Source: an uncultured Myxococcales bacterium
GTDB taxonomy: Bacteria; Myxococcota; Myxococcia; Myxococcales; Myxococcaceae
DNA: 64,000 nucleotides
Direction: 5' to 3'
Assembly (NCBI GenBank): GCA_937980205.1
Contig: CALJKW010000022.1
Coordinates: 454,067 to 518,066, forward strand
Shown here: positions 16,361-26,000 of the stretch, piece after piece
How the letters are laid out: each line of letters opens with the position of its first letter
Position numbering within the stretch: the first letter of the stretch is position 1
Translations under genes and position numbers: made by a program
The notes under the pieces: model-generated
Told to the model about the DNA's origin: nothing
The model's input: only the letters and a program-made list of their open reading frames with translations
The model's database searches: none

Positions 16361-17671
16361 ATGCTCGCCCTCCTCGCACTCCAGGTCTTCGCGCAGACAC
16401 CGGACCCGCTGCTGGAGCCGCCACCGGCAGCCGAGCGACGCCTCTCGTCCTGGGAGGAAGCGGTGCAGCTGTTCTCGGCGAAGTCGCCGGATCTCAAGAT
16501 CGCAGCCGCGGACATCGTTCGCGCCGGCGGGCGCAAGCGGCAGGCGCTCGCCGCCCTGCTGCCGCAGGCGGGCGTCACCGGCACGGCCCAGGTCGGATTG
16601 TTGCCGCCGCCGCCGGGCGTCTCGGGGTTCACCGCCGCGTTCTTCGGCGCCGGGCAGCTCTTTCTCGTCAACGCGGTCGCGCAGCTCGCGCTGATCGACG
16701 CCCGGGCGTGGAACGCCCTCGCGACCGCCTACGAGGCCGAAGACGCCGCGAACCTCACCGCCGATGACGCGCGGCGGCTGCTGCTCTTGAACCTGGCGCA
16801 GGTGCTGCTCGGCGTCGTCGCCGCTGAGCGCGTCGCCGAGATCTCGCGCGTCGGCCTCAAGGACGCGCTCTCGCGGCTCGCCCTCGCGGACCGCGCCGCC
16901 CGCGCAGGCGCGTCGACCGAGATCGATCTCGGTCGAACCCGGCAGGACGCCGAGCTGCAGCGCGCCCAGGTGGTTCAAGCCGATGAGCAGGTGCGACAGG
17001 CGCGCGAGGCGCTGGGGCTCGCCCTGGGCTTGAGCGAACCCGTCGGCCTGACGCCCGACTTCCAGCTCGAGGGTCTCGCTGATCGGGTGCTCGGGCGGTG
17101 CCGCACCCTCGCAGGCCTGGAGGATCGCGCGGACCAGAGAGCGGCCCGGGCCCGCGAGGAGCTCGCCCGAAGGGCCACGCTCGACGTCAAGGCATCGTTC
17201 CTTCCGAGCCTGGGCGTTCGCATGAACTACAACGCCTTCGTCCTTCCGAACCCGATGCCCAACGAGCGGCCCGACCTGCACATCTGGAACGTGCAGGCCG
17301 TGCTCACCGTGCCGATCTGGGACGGCGGCTCCCGCTACGGCGCGCTGCGCGACGCGAAGGCGCAGGAGCAGCAGGCCGCCGCGCGGCGCGACGCCACCGA
17401 GCGCGTCGGGCGCGTCGACGTCGATCGCGCGCGCCGCCAGGTCGAGGTCGCGAACCAGGCCCGCGTCATCGCGGCCAAAGCGCTCGAGCAGGCGGAGCGG
17501 GTCGATCAGCTCACGCGCAAGGCGTTCGACGCCGGCCTGGGCACGAGCCTCGAGCTCGTCACCGCCGCGTCGGCGCTGCGGCAGCAACAGCTCAACCTCG
17601 CGCTGCGCGAGTACGACGTCGTGCGCGCGCGCGTCGTGGCCCTCTTTGCCCTGGCGGATTGCCCTCCATGA
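16361..17671 (+). CDS. TolC-family outer membrane efflux protein
   Basis: A 436-residue protein with a signal sequence (MLALLALQVFAQ) and the two-fold repeated coiled-coil plus beta-strand pattern of outer membrane efflux channels. Examples are the WEEAVQLFSAKSPDLKIA start, long Ala/Arg/Gln-rich helices, and VQAVLTVPIWDGGSRYGALRDA before the second coiled coil. It should form the trimeric exit duct of the pump encoded by the next two genes. Its stop codon overlaps the ATG of the membrane-fusion gene (ATGA), so the tripartite system is made from one operon. Confidence 0.9.
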   Translation: MLALLALQVFAQTPDPLLEPPPAAERRLSSWEEAVQLFSAKSPDLKIAAADIVRAGGRKRQALAALLPQAGVTGTAQVGLLPPPPGVSGFTAAFFGAGQLFLVNAVAQLALIDARAWNALATAYEAEDAANLTADDARRLLLLNLAQVLLGVVAAERVAEISRVGLKDALSRLALADRAARAGASTEIDLGRTRQDAELQRAQVVQADEQVRQAREALGLALGLSEPVGLTPDFQLEGLADRVLGRCRTLAGLEDRADQRAARAREELARRATLDVKASFLPSLGVRMNYNAFVLPNPMPNERPDLHIWNVQAVLTVPIWDGGSRYGALRDAKAQEQQAAARRDATERVGRVDVDRARRQVEVANQARVIAAKALEQAERVDQLTRKAFDAGLGTSLELVTAASALRQQQLNLALREYDVVRARVVALFALADCPP

Positions 17672-19008
17672 AACGCTTCCTGTTGGCTGTCCTCCTCGCG
17701 GCGTGCAGCAAGAACGGTGGAGGCGCTCCCGAAGGGCAGGGCGGCCCGCCGCCGGCCAGGGTCAGCGTCACGACGCTCCAGCCGCAGCAGATCGAGGACA
17801 GCGCCGAGTACCTCGCCACGCTGGTGTCGCGCAGAGCGGTCGTCCTCTATCCGCAGGTGCAGGGCTACGTGCGGTCGATCGGGGTGAAGGCCGGACAGCT
17901 GGTGAAGGCCGGCACGCTCTTGATGCAGGTCGACCCGGGCGCCGAGGGCACCTCGCTGCAGAACCTGCAGGCGACGCACGAGTCGCTCGCTGCAGCGGCG
18001 GCGCTCGCGCGTGAGCGCCGGGATCGCGCCGTCGCGCTGCGGAAGGACGGCATCGTGAGCCAGCAGACGGCGGACGAAGCGCGCACCGCGGCGGACCAGG
18101 CCGAGGCCGCGCTGCGCGCCTCGGAGGCCACCATCGCCTCGCAGCGGACGCGGCTGGGCTTCTTCTCCATCACCGCGCCCATCGACGGAGTCGTCGGCGA
18201 CGTGCCGGTGAAGATCGGCGACTTCGTCACGCCGCAGACCCCGCTCAGCTCGGTCACGCAGGACAGCGGGCTCGAGGCCGACGTGCAGATCCCCGTCGAG
18301 CGCGCGGGAGGCCTGGGGCCGCAGAGCCGCGTCCGCCTGCTCGCCACCGACGGCGGCATCGCCGGAGACAGCCCGGTCACGTTCGTGTCTCCCCGCGCCG
18401 AGGCGGGCACGCAGCTGGTGCTGGTGAAGGGGGCGTTCGACGCGCTCAGCGGCCTGCGCGCGGGGCAGGTGGTGCGCGCGCGCATCGTCTTCTCGACGCA
18501 CGAGGGGCTCATGATTCCGGTCGGCAGCGTCACCCGCCAGGCCGGGCAGACGTTCGCGTACATCGTCGACGGCAGCGGCAAGGCCAGCCGCGTGCCCGTC
18601 GAGCTCGGCGCGCTGCAGGGGAATCACTACGTGGTGAACAGCGGCCTCGAAGCCGGCGCGAAGCTCGTCACGTCGGGACTGCAGATGGTGCAGGACGGAG
18701 CGCCGGTGCAGATCGCGGGAGAGGGACCGCCGGCTGGGGAGAAGCCGGGGCCCCAGCCGGGGGCGAGCGGTTCCGGGCAACGCCCGGAACAGAGGCCGGA
18801 GACGCCGGACTCGCCGCCGGCTGGGGAAAAGCCGGGGCCCCAGCCGGGGGCGAGCGGTTCCGGGCAACGCCCGGAACAGAGGCCGGAGACGCCGGACTCG
18901 CCGCCGGCTGGGGAAAAGCCGGGGCCCCAGCCGGGGGCGAGCGGTTCCGGGCAACGCCCGGAACAGAGGCCGGAGACGCCGGACTCGCCGCCGGCTGGGG
19001 AAAAGTAG
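17668..19008 (+). CDS. RND efflux membrane-fusion lipoprotein with repeated C-terminal tail
   Basis: A 446-residue periplasmic adaptor. A lipobox (LLAAC) gives a lipid-anchored N-terminus. Lipoyl-like halves (VVLYPQVQGYVRSIGVKAGQLVKAGTLLMQVD, then ITAPIDGVVGDVPVKIGDFVTP) flank a coiled-coil hairpin, with beta-barrel and membrane-proximal domains after them. The core ends near residue 350 and is followed by three identical 29-residue repeats rich in Pro, Gly, Glu and Arg, encoded by an 87-bp minisatellite, plus a partial fourth. This tail is not part of the usual family and is probably disordered in the periplasm. One base separates its stop from the RND gene. Confidence 0.92.
   Translation: MKRFLLAVLLAACSKNGGGAPEGQGGPPPARVSVTTLQPQQIEDSAEYLATLVSRRAVVLYPQVQGYVRSIGVKAGQLVKAGTLLMQVDPGAEGTSLQNLQATHESLAAAAALARERRDRAVALRKDGIVSQQTADEARTAADQAEAALRASEATIASQRTRLGFFSITAPIDGVVGDVPVKIGDFVTPQTPLSSVTQDSGLEADVQIPVERAGGLGPQSRVRLLATDGGIAGDSPVTFVSPRAEAGTQLVLVKGAFDALSGLRAGQVVRARIVFSTHEGLMIPVGSVTRQAGQTFAYIVDGSGKASRVPVELGALQGNHYVVNSGLEAGAKLVTSGLQMVQDGAPVQIAGEGPPAGEKPGPQPGASGSGQRPEQRPETPDSPPAGEKPGPQPGASGSGQRPEQRPETPDSPPAGEKPGPQPGASGSGQRPEQRPETPDSPPAGEK
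18727..19005 (+). repeat. Coding 87-bp tandem repeat, 3.2 copies
   Basis: Units at 18727-18813, 18814-18900 and 18901-18987, with an 18-base partial copy at 18988-19005 just before the stop codon. Copies 2 and 3 appear identical and copy 1 differs by a single G/A, so the expansion is recent. Because 87 is a multiple of 3, copy-number change keeps the frame and only lengthens or shortens the protein tail. Confidence 0.95.
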
Positions 19009-19009
19009 A

Positions 19010-22000
19010 GTGTTCGTCTCGTTCTTCATCAAGCGCCCGGTCCTCTCGAGCGTGTGCGCGCTGATCATCGTCCTCGTCGGGGCCATCTCGATCCCCCGGC
19101 TGCCGATCTCGCAGTACCCGAGCCTCGCGCTGCCGCAGGTCAACGTGATGAGCATCTACACGGGCGCGAACGCGGAGACGGTCGAGAAGGCGGTCACCAC
19201 TCCGCTCGAGCAGCAGATCAACGGCGTCGAGGGCATGAAGTACCTCACCTCGAGCAGCGGCAGCGACGGCGTCAGCAACATCTCGGTCGTCTTCGACCCG
19301 ACGCGCAACGTCGACGTCGCCGCGGTCGACGTGCAGAACCGCGTGCAGGTCGCGCTCGGCCAACTGCCGCAAGAGGTCCGCCAGAACGGCATCGCGATCA
19401 CCAAGACGGCGGGCAGCTTCGTCGCGGCGATCGCCATCTACGACGAGAGCGGCCAGTACGACATGCAGTTCGTCTCGAACTACGTCGAGATCTACCTGCG
19501 CGACGCGCTGAAGCGGCAGAAGGGCGTCGGCACGGTCGAGGTGTTCGGCGCGCGGCGCTTCTCGATGCGCGTCTGGCTCGACCCCGCGCGGCTCGCCTCG
19601 CGCGGCCTGACGCCGCTCGATGTCGTGAACGCGCTGCGCGAGCAGAACGTGCAGGTGGCCGCGGGGCAGATCGGCCGCCCGCCGGTCGCCGACACGCAGG
19701 CGTTCCAGTTCAACGTCGTCGCGCGCGGGCGCTTGTCCGAGCCGCGCGAGTTCGAGGACGTCGTGCTCAAGCAGGGCGCCGCCGGCGCCGCGCTGGTGCG
19801 GCTCAAGGACGTCGCGCGCGTCGAGCTGGGCGCCGAGGACTACGCGCAGTTCCTCCAGTACAACGGCCGCGACACCGCCGGCCTCGGCGTGATGCAGCTG
19901 CCGAACGCGAACGCGCTCGACGTGATGGAGAACGTCCGCGCCGAGATGGAGCGCCTGTCGAAGCAGTTCCCCAAAGGGCTCAAGTACGAGATCGCGTTCG
20001 ACTCGACGCTCGCGGTGAACCAGTCGATCCGCGAGGTGCTCGTCACGCTCGCCGAGGCCATCGTGCTCGTCGTGCTCGTCATCCTCGTCTTCCTGCAGGG
20101 GCTGCGCGCGACCTTCATTCCGGCGATCGTCATCCCCGTCTCGCTCGTCGGCACGTTCGCGTTCGTGAAGCTGATGGGCTTCTCGATCAACACGCTGACG
20201 CTGTTCGGCCTCACGCTCGCGACCGGCCTCGTCGTCGACGACGCCATCGTCGTCATCGAGAACATCAGCCGCCACCTCGAGGAGAGCGGCGGCAAGAAGA
20301 CTCCGATGCAGGCGGCGATCGAGGGCATGAGCGAGGTCGTCGCGCCCGTCATCGCGATCTCCCTCGTGCTGATCGCGGTGTTCGTGCCGGTGAGCTTCTT
20401 CCCCGGCTCGACGGGGATCATCTACCAGCAGTTCGCGCTCACCATCGCGTTCTCGGTGGCGATCTCGACGTTCGCGTCGGTGACGCTGACGCCGGCGCTG
20501 TCCGCGCTGCTGCTCAAGCACGTGAGCGAGAAGAAGGGCCGCTTCTTCCGCTTCGTCGACCGCGCGCTCGAGGGCACACATCGGCTCTACGCGCGCGCGC
20601 TCAAGCCGTTCATCACGCGCCCGGCGATCGGCTTCCTCGCGTTCCTCGCCTTCGTCGCCGCGACGGGCTGGCTGTACCTGCGGGTGCCGAGCGGCTTCAT
20701 CCCCGAGGAGGACCAGGGCTGGTTCATCGTCGCGGTGAACGGGCCGGACGGCGCGTCGCTCTCCGAGACGGCGAAGGTGCTCACCAAGGTGCAGAAGGTG
20801 CTGGGCGAGCAGCCCGAGATTCAGGGCTCCTTCACCGTCGGTGGCTTCACGTTCGGCGGCAGCGGCCCCAACCGCGGCATCGCCTTCGTGCAGCTCAAGC
20901 CGTGGGACCAGCGCCCCGGAGAGGAGCACGGCGTCGGCGCGGTGCTCGGCCGGCTGCAGGGGCCGTTCTCCGAGATCACCGAGGCGATGGTGATGGCGTT
21001 TCCTCCGCCGTCCGTCGAGGGCGTCGGCTCGCTCGGCGGCTTCCAGCTCGAGATCGAAGACCGCACGCTTCAGGCGACGCTGCCCGAGCTCGGCGCGGCG
21101 ACGCGGCAGGTGCTCGAGCGCGTCGGCACGGCGCAGGAGATCGGCGGCGCGTTCAGCACGTTCACCGCCGATGATCCGCAGGTCGTCGTCGACGTCGACC
21201 GCGAGAAGGCGCGCGCCATGGGCATCGACCTCGCGCAGGTGTTCGGCACGCTGCAGGTGTCGCTCGGCTCCGCGTACGTGAACGACTTCGACTTCGCGAG
21301 CCGCGCGTACCGCGTGCTCGTGCAGGCCGAGGCGTCGGCGCGCGACAACCCGTCGGACATCGGCACGCTGTACGTGCGCAACGCGGCCGGCGCGATGGTG
21401 CCGCTCGACAGCGTCGTGAAGGTCAGCTCGGCCACGAGCGCCCAGGTCATCAACCACTTCAACCTGTTTCGCAGCGTCGAGGTCAGCGGCTCCGCCGCGC
21501 CCGGCTTCTCGTCCGGCCAGGCGCTCGCCGCGATGGAGCGCGTCGCGAAGGAGTCGCTGCCCGAGGGCTTCGGCTACGAGTGGTCCGGCCTCTCGCAGGA
21601 GGAGCTCGAGAGCGGCGGCCAGACCGGCATCATCTTCCTGCTCGGCCTGTTGTTCGTGTTCCTCGTCCTCGCCGCCCAGTACGAGAGCTTCGCGCTGCCG
21701 TTCGTCGTCGTCCTCTCGGTGCCGCTCGCGATCCTCGGTGCGCTCGCGTTTCAGTCGGTGCGCGGGCTGCCGAACGACGTCTTCTGCCAGGTCGGCATGG
21801 TGATGCTGGTGGGCCTGGCGTCGAAGAACGCGATCCTCATCGTAGAGATGGCGCGCCGCCTGCGCGACGAGGGCAAGCCCGCGGTGCAGGCCGCGCTCGA
21901 GGCGTGCGAGCTCCGCCTTCGGCCGATTCTCATGACGTCGATCGCGTTTCTGCTCGGCGTGATGCCGCTGATGTTCAGCGAGGGCGCCGGCTCGGCCGCG

Positions 22001-22126
22001 CGCAGCTCGCTCGGCACCGCCGTCTTCGGCGGGATGTTGGTGTCGACGGTGCTGAACCTGTTCTTCACGCCGGTGCTGTTCGTGATCGTCGACAAGGTGC
22101 GCCGGCCCGGCCAGCGGCCGGCGTGA
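19010..22126 (+). CDS. RND multidrug efflux transporter (HAE-1/AcrB type)
   Basis: A 1038-residue inner-membrane proton antiporter. It has the standard architecture: first helix after FFIKRPVLSSVCALIIVL, periplasmic porter and docking domains, and helices 2-6 including the proton-relay GLVVDDAIVVIEN (paired Asp in helix 4). The second periplasmic half follows, then helices 8-12 with the conserved GLASKNAILIVEMA. It starts with GTG one base after the fusion-protein stop. With the TolC and adaptor genes it makes a complete tripartite exporter; the substrate cannot be inferred from sequence. No dedicated repressor gene is adjacent. Confidence 0.95.
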   Translation: MFVSFFIKRPVLSSVCALIIVLVGAISIPRLPISQYPSLALPQVNVMSIYTGANAETVEKAVTTPLEQQINGVEGMKYLTSSSGSDGVSNISVVFDPTRNVDVAAVDVQNRVQVALGQLPQEVRQNGIAITKTAGSFVAAIAIYDESGQYDMQFVSNYVEIYLRDALKRQKGVGTVEVFGARRFSMRVWLDPARLASRGLTPLDVVNALREQNVQVAAGQIGRPPVADTQAFQFNVVARGRLSEPREFEDVVLKQGAAGAALVRLKDVARVELGAEDYAQFLQYNGRDTAGLGVMQLPNANALDVMENVRAEMERLSKQFPKGLKYEIAFDSTLAVNQSIREVLVTLAEAIVLVVLVILVFLQGLRATFIPAIVIPVSLVGTFAFVKLMGFSINTLTLFGLTLATGLVVDDAIVVIENISRHLEESGGKKTPMQAAIEGMSEVVAPVIAISLVLIAVFVPVSFFPGSTGIIYQQFALTIAFSVAISTFASVTLTPALSALLLKHVSEKKGRFFRFVDRALEGTHRLYARALKPFITRPAIGFLAFLAFVAATGWLYLRVPSGFIPEEDQGWFIVAVNGPDGASLSETAKVLTKVQKVLGEQPEIQGSFTVGGFTFGGSGPNRGIAFVQLKPWDQRPGEEHGVGAVLGRLQGPFSEITEAMVMAFPPPSVEGVGSLGGFQLEIEDRTLQATLPELGAATRQVLERVGTAQEIGGAFSTFTADDPQVVVDVDREKARAMGIDLAQVFGTLQVSLGSAYVNDFDFASRAYRVLVQAEASARDNPSDIGTLYVRNAAGAMVPLDSVVKVSSATSAQVINHFNLFRSVEVSGSAAPGFSSGQALAAMERVAKESLPEGFGYEWSGLSQEELESGGQTGIIFLLGLLFVFLVLAAQYESFALPFVVVLSVPLAILGALAFQSVRGLPNDVFCQVGMVMLVGLASKNAILIVEMARRLRDEGKPAVQAALEACELRLRPILMTSIAFLLGVMPLMFSEGAGSAARSSLGTAVFGGMLVSTVLNLFFTPVLFVIVDKVRRPGQRPA

Positions 22127-22156
22127 GCTTCGCCGCGGCACCGGGGCCGCGCGCCT

Positions 22157-22299
22157 GCAGGCTGCTGAAAAACGAGCGAACGGCACGAGGTCGAGGCGCC
22201 GGCGAGGACCGCGCGGAGCGTACGTCGTCTGGTACGTGAGCACGGACCGGAGCCGGCAACGATGAGATCGGGCCGTGCAGCCGTTCTTCAGCAGCCTGC
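22157..22299. repeat. 143-bp palindromic repeat element (MITE/REP-like)
   Basis: The 18-base ends GCAGGCTGCTGAAAAACG (22157-22174) and CGTTCTTCAGCAGCCTGC (22282-22299) are inverted copies with one mismatch. A central CGTAC...GTACG hairpin around 22219-22236 makes the whole element an imperfect palindrome. Ends reading TTTTCAGCAGCCTGC recur between genes in many environmental deltaproteobacterial genomes (recalled knowledge). It has no coding capacity I can support. Its right end supplies the first base of the TAG stop codon of the SMI1/KNR4 gene. Confidence 0.7.
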
Positions 22300-23078
22300 T
22301 ATGCCGGCTCCCACTTGCCCGTGCGCGCGTGCGCGAGCTCCAGGCGCCCCGACCGGACCCGGCAATCGCGGTAGTCGAGATCGCCGCCACCGTACGCCTT
22401 CGACAGCTCACGGATGAGGCGGGCGAGCTGCTTGCGCTCGCTGCTCCTGGCGGGCCACCGCTGCTGCAGGGCCCGCAGGGCTTCGACGCTGTCGTGCACG
22501 TCTTCGCCCATCTCGTTGGGGTAGCGGTAAAGCTCGGCGGCGCGCTCGAGGCCGTCGGCCGGCGGGCCCGCGTCGGCCTCGTCGAGGTCCTCGAGGTCGT
22601 AGCTCCACTGCTGCGCAGCGAACTCGAGGAACTGGGCGACGCTGAAGCCCCCGCCGAGCGAGCGCGGCTTGTAGCCCGCGACCCGCAGCGCCTGCTCGTT
22701 CTTGACCTTGTTGACCTCGCGCTCGAGCACGAAGGCCGCGTTCGAGCCGCCGCCGACGATCTGCCCCTTCTGCATCAGCGGGTCCTTCGTCCAGCCGCGC
22801 CAGCCGCGCACCGTCGCCACGTACGCGTCGTATGGCGCTGCGAGCATCTCGCTGGGGGAGAACAGCCGCGCCCCCGGCTCGGGGTGGAAGTCGGACCAAC
22901 CACCGGCCTTCTGCATGAGCTCGCGGTAGGCGGGCGGCAGCGGCCCCAGCTTCTTCTCGAGCGCCTCCAACTCCCCGCTGCTGGCCGGCGGCCCCTGCAC
23001 CGGGAGCGGCGCCCCGGTGCGGCGCTTCACCTCGGACGCGAGGCGCTGCACCTCGTCCACGAGCGACTCGATCTTCAT
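22299..23078 (-). CDS. SMI1/KNR4-domain protein
   Basis: A 259-residue cytoplasmic protein. Residues about 25-160 resemble the SMI1/KNR4 (SUKH) fold: helix LEALEKKLG, then LPPAYRELMQKAGGW, LFSPSEML, and a strand block SNAAFVLEREVNKV. The C-terminal 90 residues are helical, with no recognised motif. Bacterial members are often immunity proteins to secreted toxins, but single genes with other roles exist. Its ATG overlaps the stop of the large lipoprotein gene (ATGA), so it is made with that surface protein. Its own stop codon falls at the end of the palindromic repeat. Confidence 0.72.
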   Translation of the reverse strand: MKIESLVDEVQRLASEVKRRTGAPLPVQGPPASSGELEALEKKLGPLPPAYRELMQKAGGWSDFHPEPGARLFSPSEMLAAPYDAYVATVRGWRGWTKDPLMQKGQIVGGGSNAAFVLEREVNKVKNEQALRVAGYKPRSLGGGFSVAQFLEFAAQQWSYDLEDLDEADAGPPADGLERAAELYRYPNEMGEDVHDSVEALRALQQRWPARSSERKQLARLIRELSKAYGGGDLDYRDCRVRSGRLELAHARTGKWEPA

Positions 23079-26000
23079 GTCTTCGACTCCGGAACCCCGC
23101 GCCGAGGTGCCCATTCGCCTCGCCGCCCCGCACGCCTCCGCAGGGCCGTCAACACGAGCAGCAGCAGCGGCGCTCCCGCGGCGCTGTCGCAGCCGCAGCC
23201 GGAGAGCATCACCGACGTGCCGCCTCCGCCTGCGCCGCCGCCGGCGCCGCCCGTTGCGCTGCCGCCTGCTCCGCCCGTTGCGCTGCCGCCCGCTCCGCCC
23301 GTTGCGTTGCCGCCCGCGCCGCCCGCGCCGCCCGCGCCACCGCCGGTGCCGGACATCTGCTGGCAGCTGCCGGCCAGGCACGTGCCTCCGTCGCAGGCGC
23401 TGCCGTCGCCCTTCGGCACGCTGACGCAGGTGCCGGCGTCGGGCTGGCACAGCCCCGGCTCGCGGCACTCGGCCGCGGCACACACGACCGGGTTCGAGCC
23501 CACGCACGCGCCCGCCTGGCACGTGTCCGTCCGTGTGCAGGCGTTCGAGTCGTCGCAGCCGGCTCCGTCTCCTTTCGCCGGATTCGTGCACAGGCCCGTC
23601 GCCGGGTCGCAGAGCCCCGCGACGTGGCAGCCGTCGAGCGGCTGGCACACCACCGGAGTCCCTGCGCTGCACGTGCCGTTCTGGCACGAGTCGCTGGTGG
23701 TGCAGCCGTCGCCGTCGCTGCACGGCGAGCCGTCGGCCTTCAGCGGGTCCGAGCAGAGGCCGTCGAGCGGGTCGCACACCCCGACGTCGTGGCACGCGTC
23801 CAGCGCGACGCACTGCTTCGGATTTCCGCCGGTGCACGCGCCGGCCTGGCAGGTGTCCGTCATCGTGCACGCATCTCCGTCGTCGCACGTGGTGCCGTTC
23901 ATCTTCGCCGGGTTCGTGCACAGGCCCGTCGCGGGAACACAGACGCCGGCGACGTGGCACTGATCCATCGCGACGCACGTGCGCGGCACCCCCGGAGTGC
24001 ACGCGCCCGCCTGACACGCATCTCCCACCGTGCAGAGGTCCGCGTCGTTGCACGGAGAGCCCGGCGCCTTCGGCGGATTCGAGCACACGCCCGTCGCCGG
24101 CGAGCAGACGCCGACGTCGTGGCACTGGTCGAGCGCGGTGCACGTCACCGGCGCGCCGCCGGCGCAGAGGCCGGCCTGGCAGGTGTCGGTGGTGGTGCAG
24201 GCGTCGCCGTCGCTGCACGTCGTGCCGTTCATCGCCTGCGCGTCGGCAGGGCAGGTGCCGGACGTGCCGGTGCACAGCTCCGCGACGTCGCAGGTGCCCG
24301 CCGCCGCGCGGCACGTCGTCGTCGCCGCGACGAACGTGCAGGTCGCGCTGCAGCAGCTCCCGGGCTGGCCGTTCGCGGCGCCCTCGTCGCACTGCTCCGG
24401 CGCGTCGACGACGCCGTTGCCGCACGCGCAGCGGGTGACGGAGACGTCGTCCACGGCCATGCCGGCGAAGTGGTTCGTCGGGTCCGACTCGACGATGAAC
24501 ACGAGCTGCACCGTCCGCCCCACGAAGTCGCTCACGTCGGCGGAGTAGATGCCCCAGCCGGCGGCCTCCTGGATGGTGACGGCCGGATTGCCGACCGACT
24601 CGGACATCGTGTCGTCGTGGTGCTCCCAGAGCACGCGCGCGTTCCCGCCCCCACTCTCGCGGATGACGACGCGGCCGTGATCGAAGCTGTCCGACTCGAG
24701 CTGGTACTTCATCGCCCAGCTCACCCGCAGCGGAGCGCCCGTCGCCGGCAGAACGATCGGCGGCGACACCAGGTCCTGCGCGGTGAGCCCGCCGTACGTG
24801 CCCGAGAGGTTCGTCTTCCAGCACGCGCTGCCGCCGTTGCACGTGGTGATCGGCGCCGCCGAGGGAAGGCCCAGCGCCCAGCTGTCGCCGGTGCCCGAGT
24901 GCGTCCAGCCCGCCGCGCCCGACTCGAAGTCGAAGCTCGCGAGCGGAACCGGCGGCGCGCCCGACGGGCAGACGAACGCCGGACGTTCGCAGAGGGTGAG
25001 CGACCAGCTGTTGAGGGTGCCGCTGCCGCCCGCCTGGTCGTCGCGGATGCGCAGCGTCCAGGTGCCTCCGCCGTTCTGCCCGTCGAACCAGTGCAGCCGG
25101 TACCGCGGCGGCGGCTGCACCTGACCGCGTGCCTGGAAGGAACGCGGCAGCGCGGCCTGCTGGTCGAGCACCACGTTCTCGCTGCCGACGTCGGTGAGGA
25201 GCACCACCTCGTTTCCACCCGGCGCGACGAGTGAGAGGTCGAGGTCCGCCGCGGACGCGTGCGACAGGTCGAGCGCGACGTCGACGTCCATCACCACGGG
25301 CGTCCCAGGTACCGTCACGGTCGACGCAGTCGTCGCGAGATCTCCGATCGTCAACGGCGCGACGCCCGCGTGCGTGGCGCAGGTGGAGCTCGCCGGCGTC
25401 GCGGGGTGGACTCCGACGCTGAGGTGGTACGTGCCGGTGTTGCCGTCGACGCGCAGCAGGTACGTGCCGGACGTGCTCACCGTCGCGAACAACGCGATCG
25501 AATCGGGGCCCGAGGCCGCGGCGTCGCCCGCGCTGAGCAGCACCGTGGCGCCCTGGAGCAGCAACAGCGCCAGGGCGGTGTCCGTGGCGTCGCGCTCGGG
25601 GTCCCGATCGACGCTGGCGAACAGCGTGTCACCCGCGTTGAGCGTGACGGAGTAGAAGTCGAGGTCGCTGGTCGAGCTGGTGGAGCCGGCCACCCATCCC
25701 GAAGCCGGCAGTGCTTGAGGCGTCAGCGTCGTGTCGTTCGGCTCGACCTCGGGAGCCGGCGTCCCGGTTTGGAGGCGAAAGTGCAGATCGTACGGCCGCA
25801 CCTGCACCGGCCCCGAGACGCGCAGGTAATAGGTGCCTGCGCCGGGCAGCTGCGTGCCGGCGATGCTCGACGCCGCGGCTCCGAAGGTTCCGTTGTCGTC
25901 GTCCGTCTCGAGGATGGTGGTGCCGTCGGTCGAGATGACATCGAGGACGGTGTCTTGCGAAGACGACGCCGAGCCCGCCGTCATCGTCGCCGCATACACG

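Noticed and set aside
18668..22411. A 1247-codon open frame opposite the RND transporter
   Set aside because: Low-complexity Arg/Asp/Glu/His composition and no domain pattern; the plus strand is an unmistakable AcrB-type pump.
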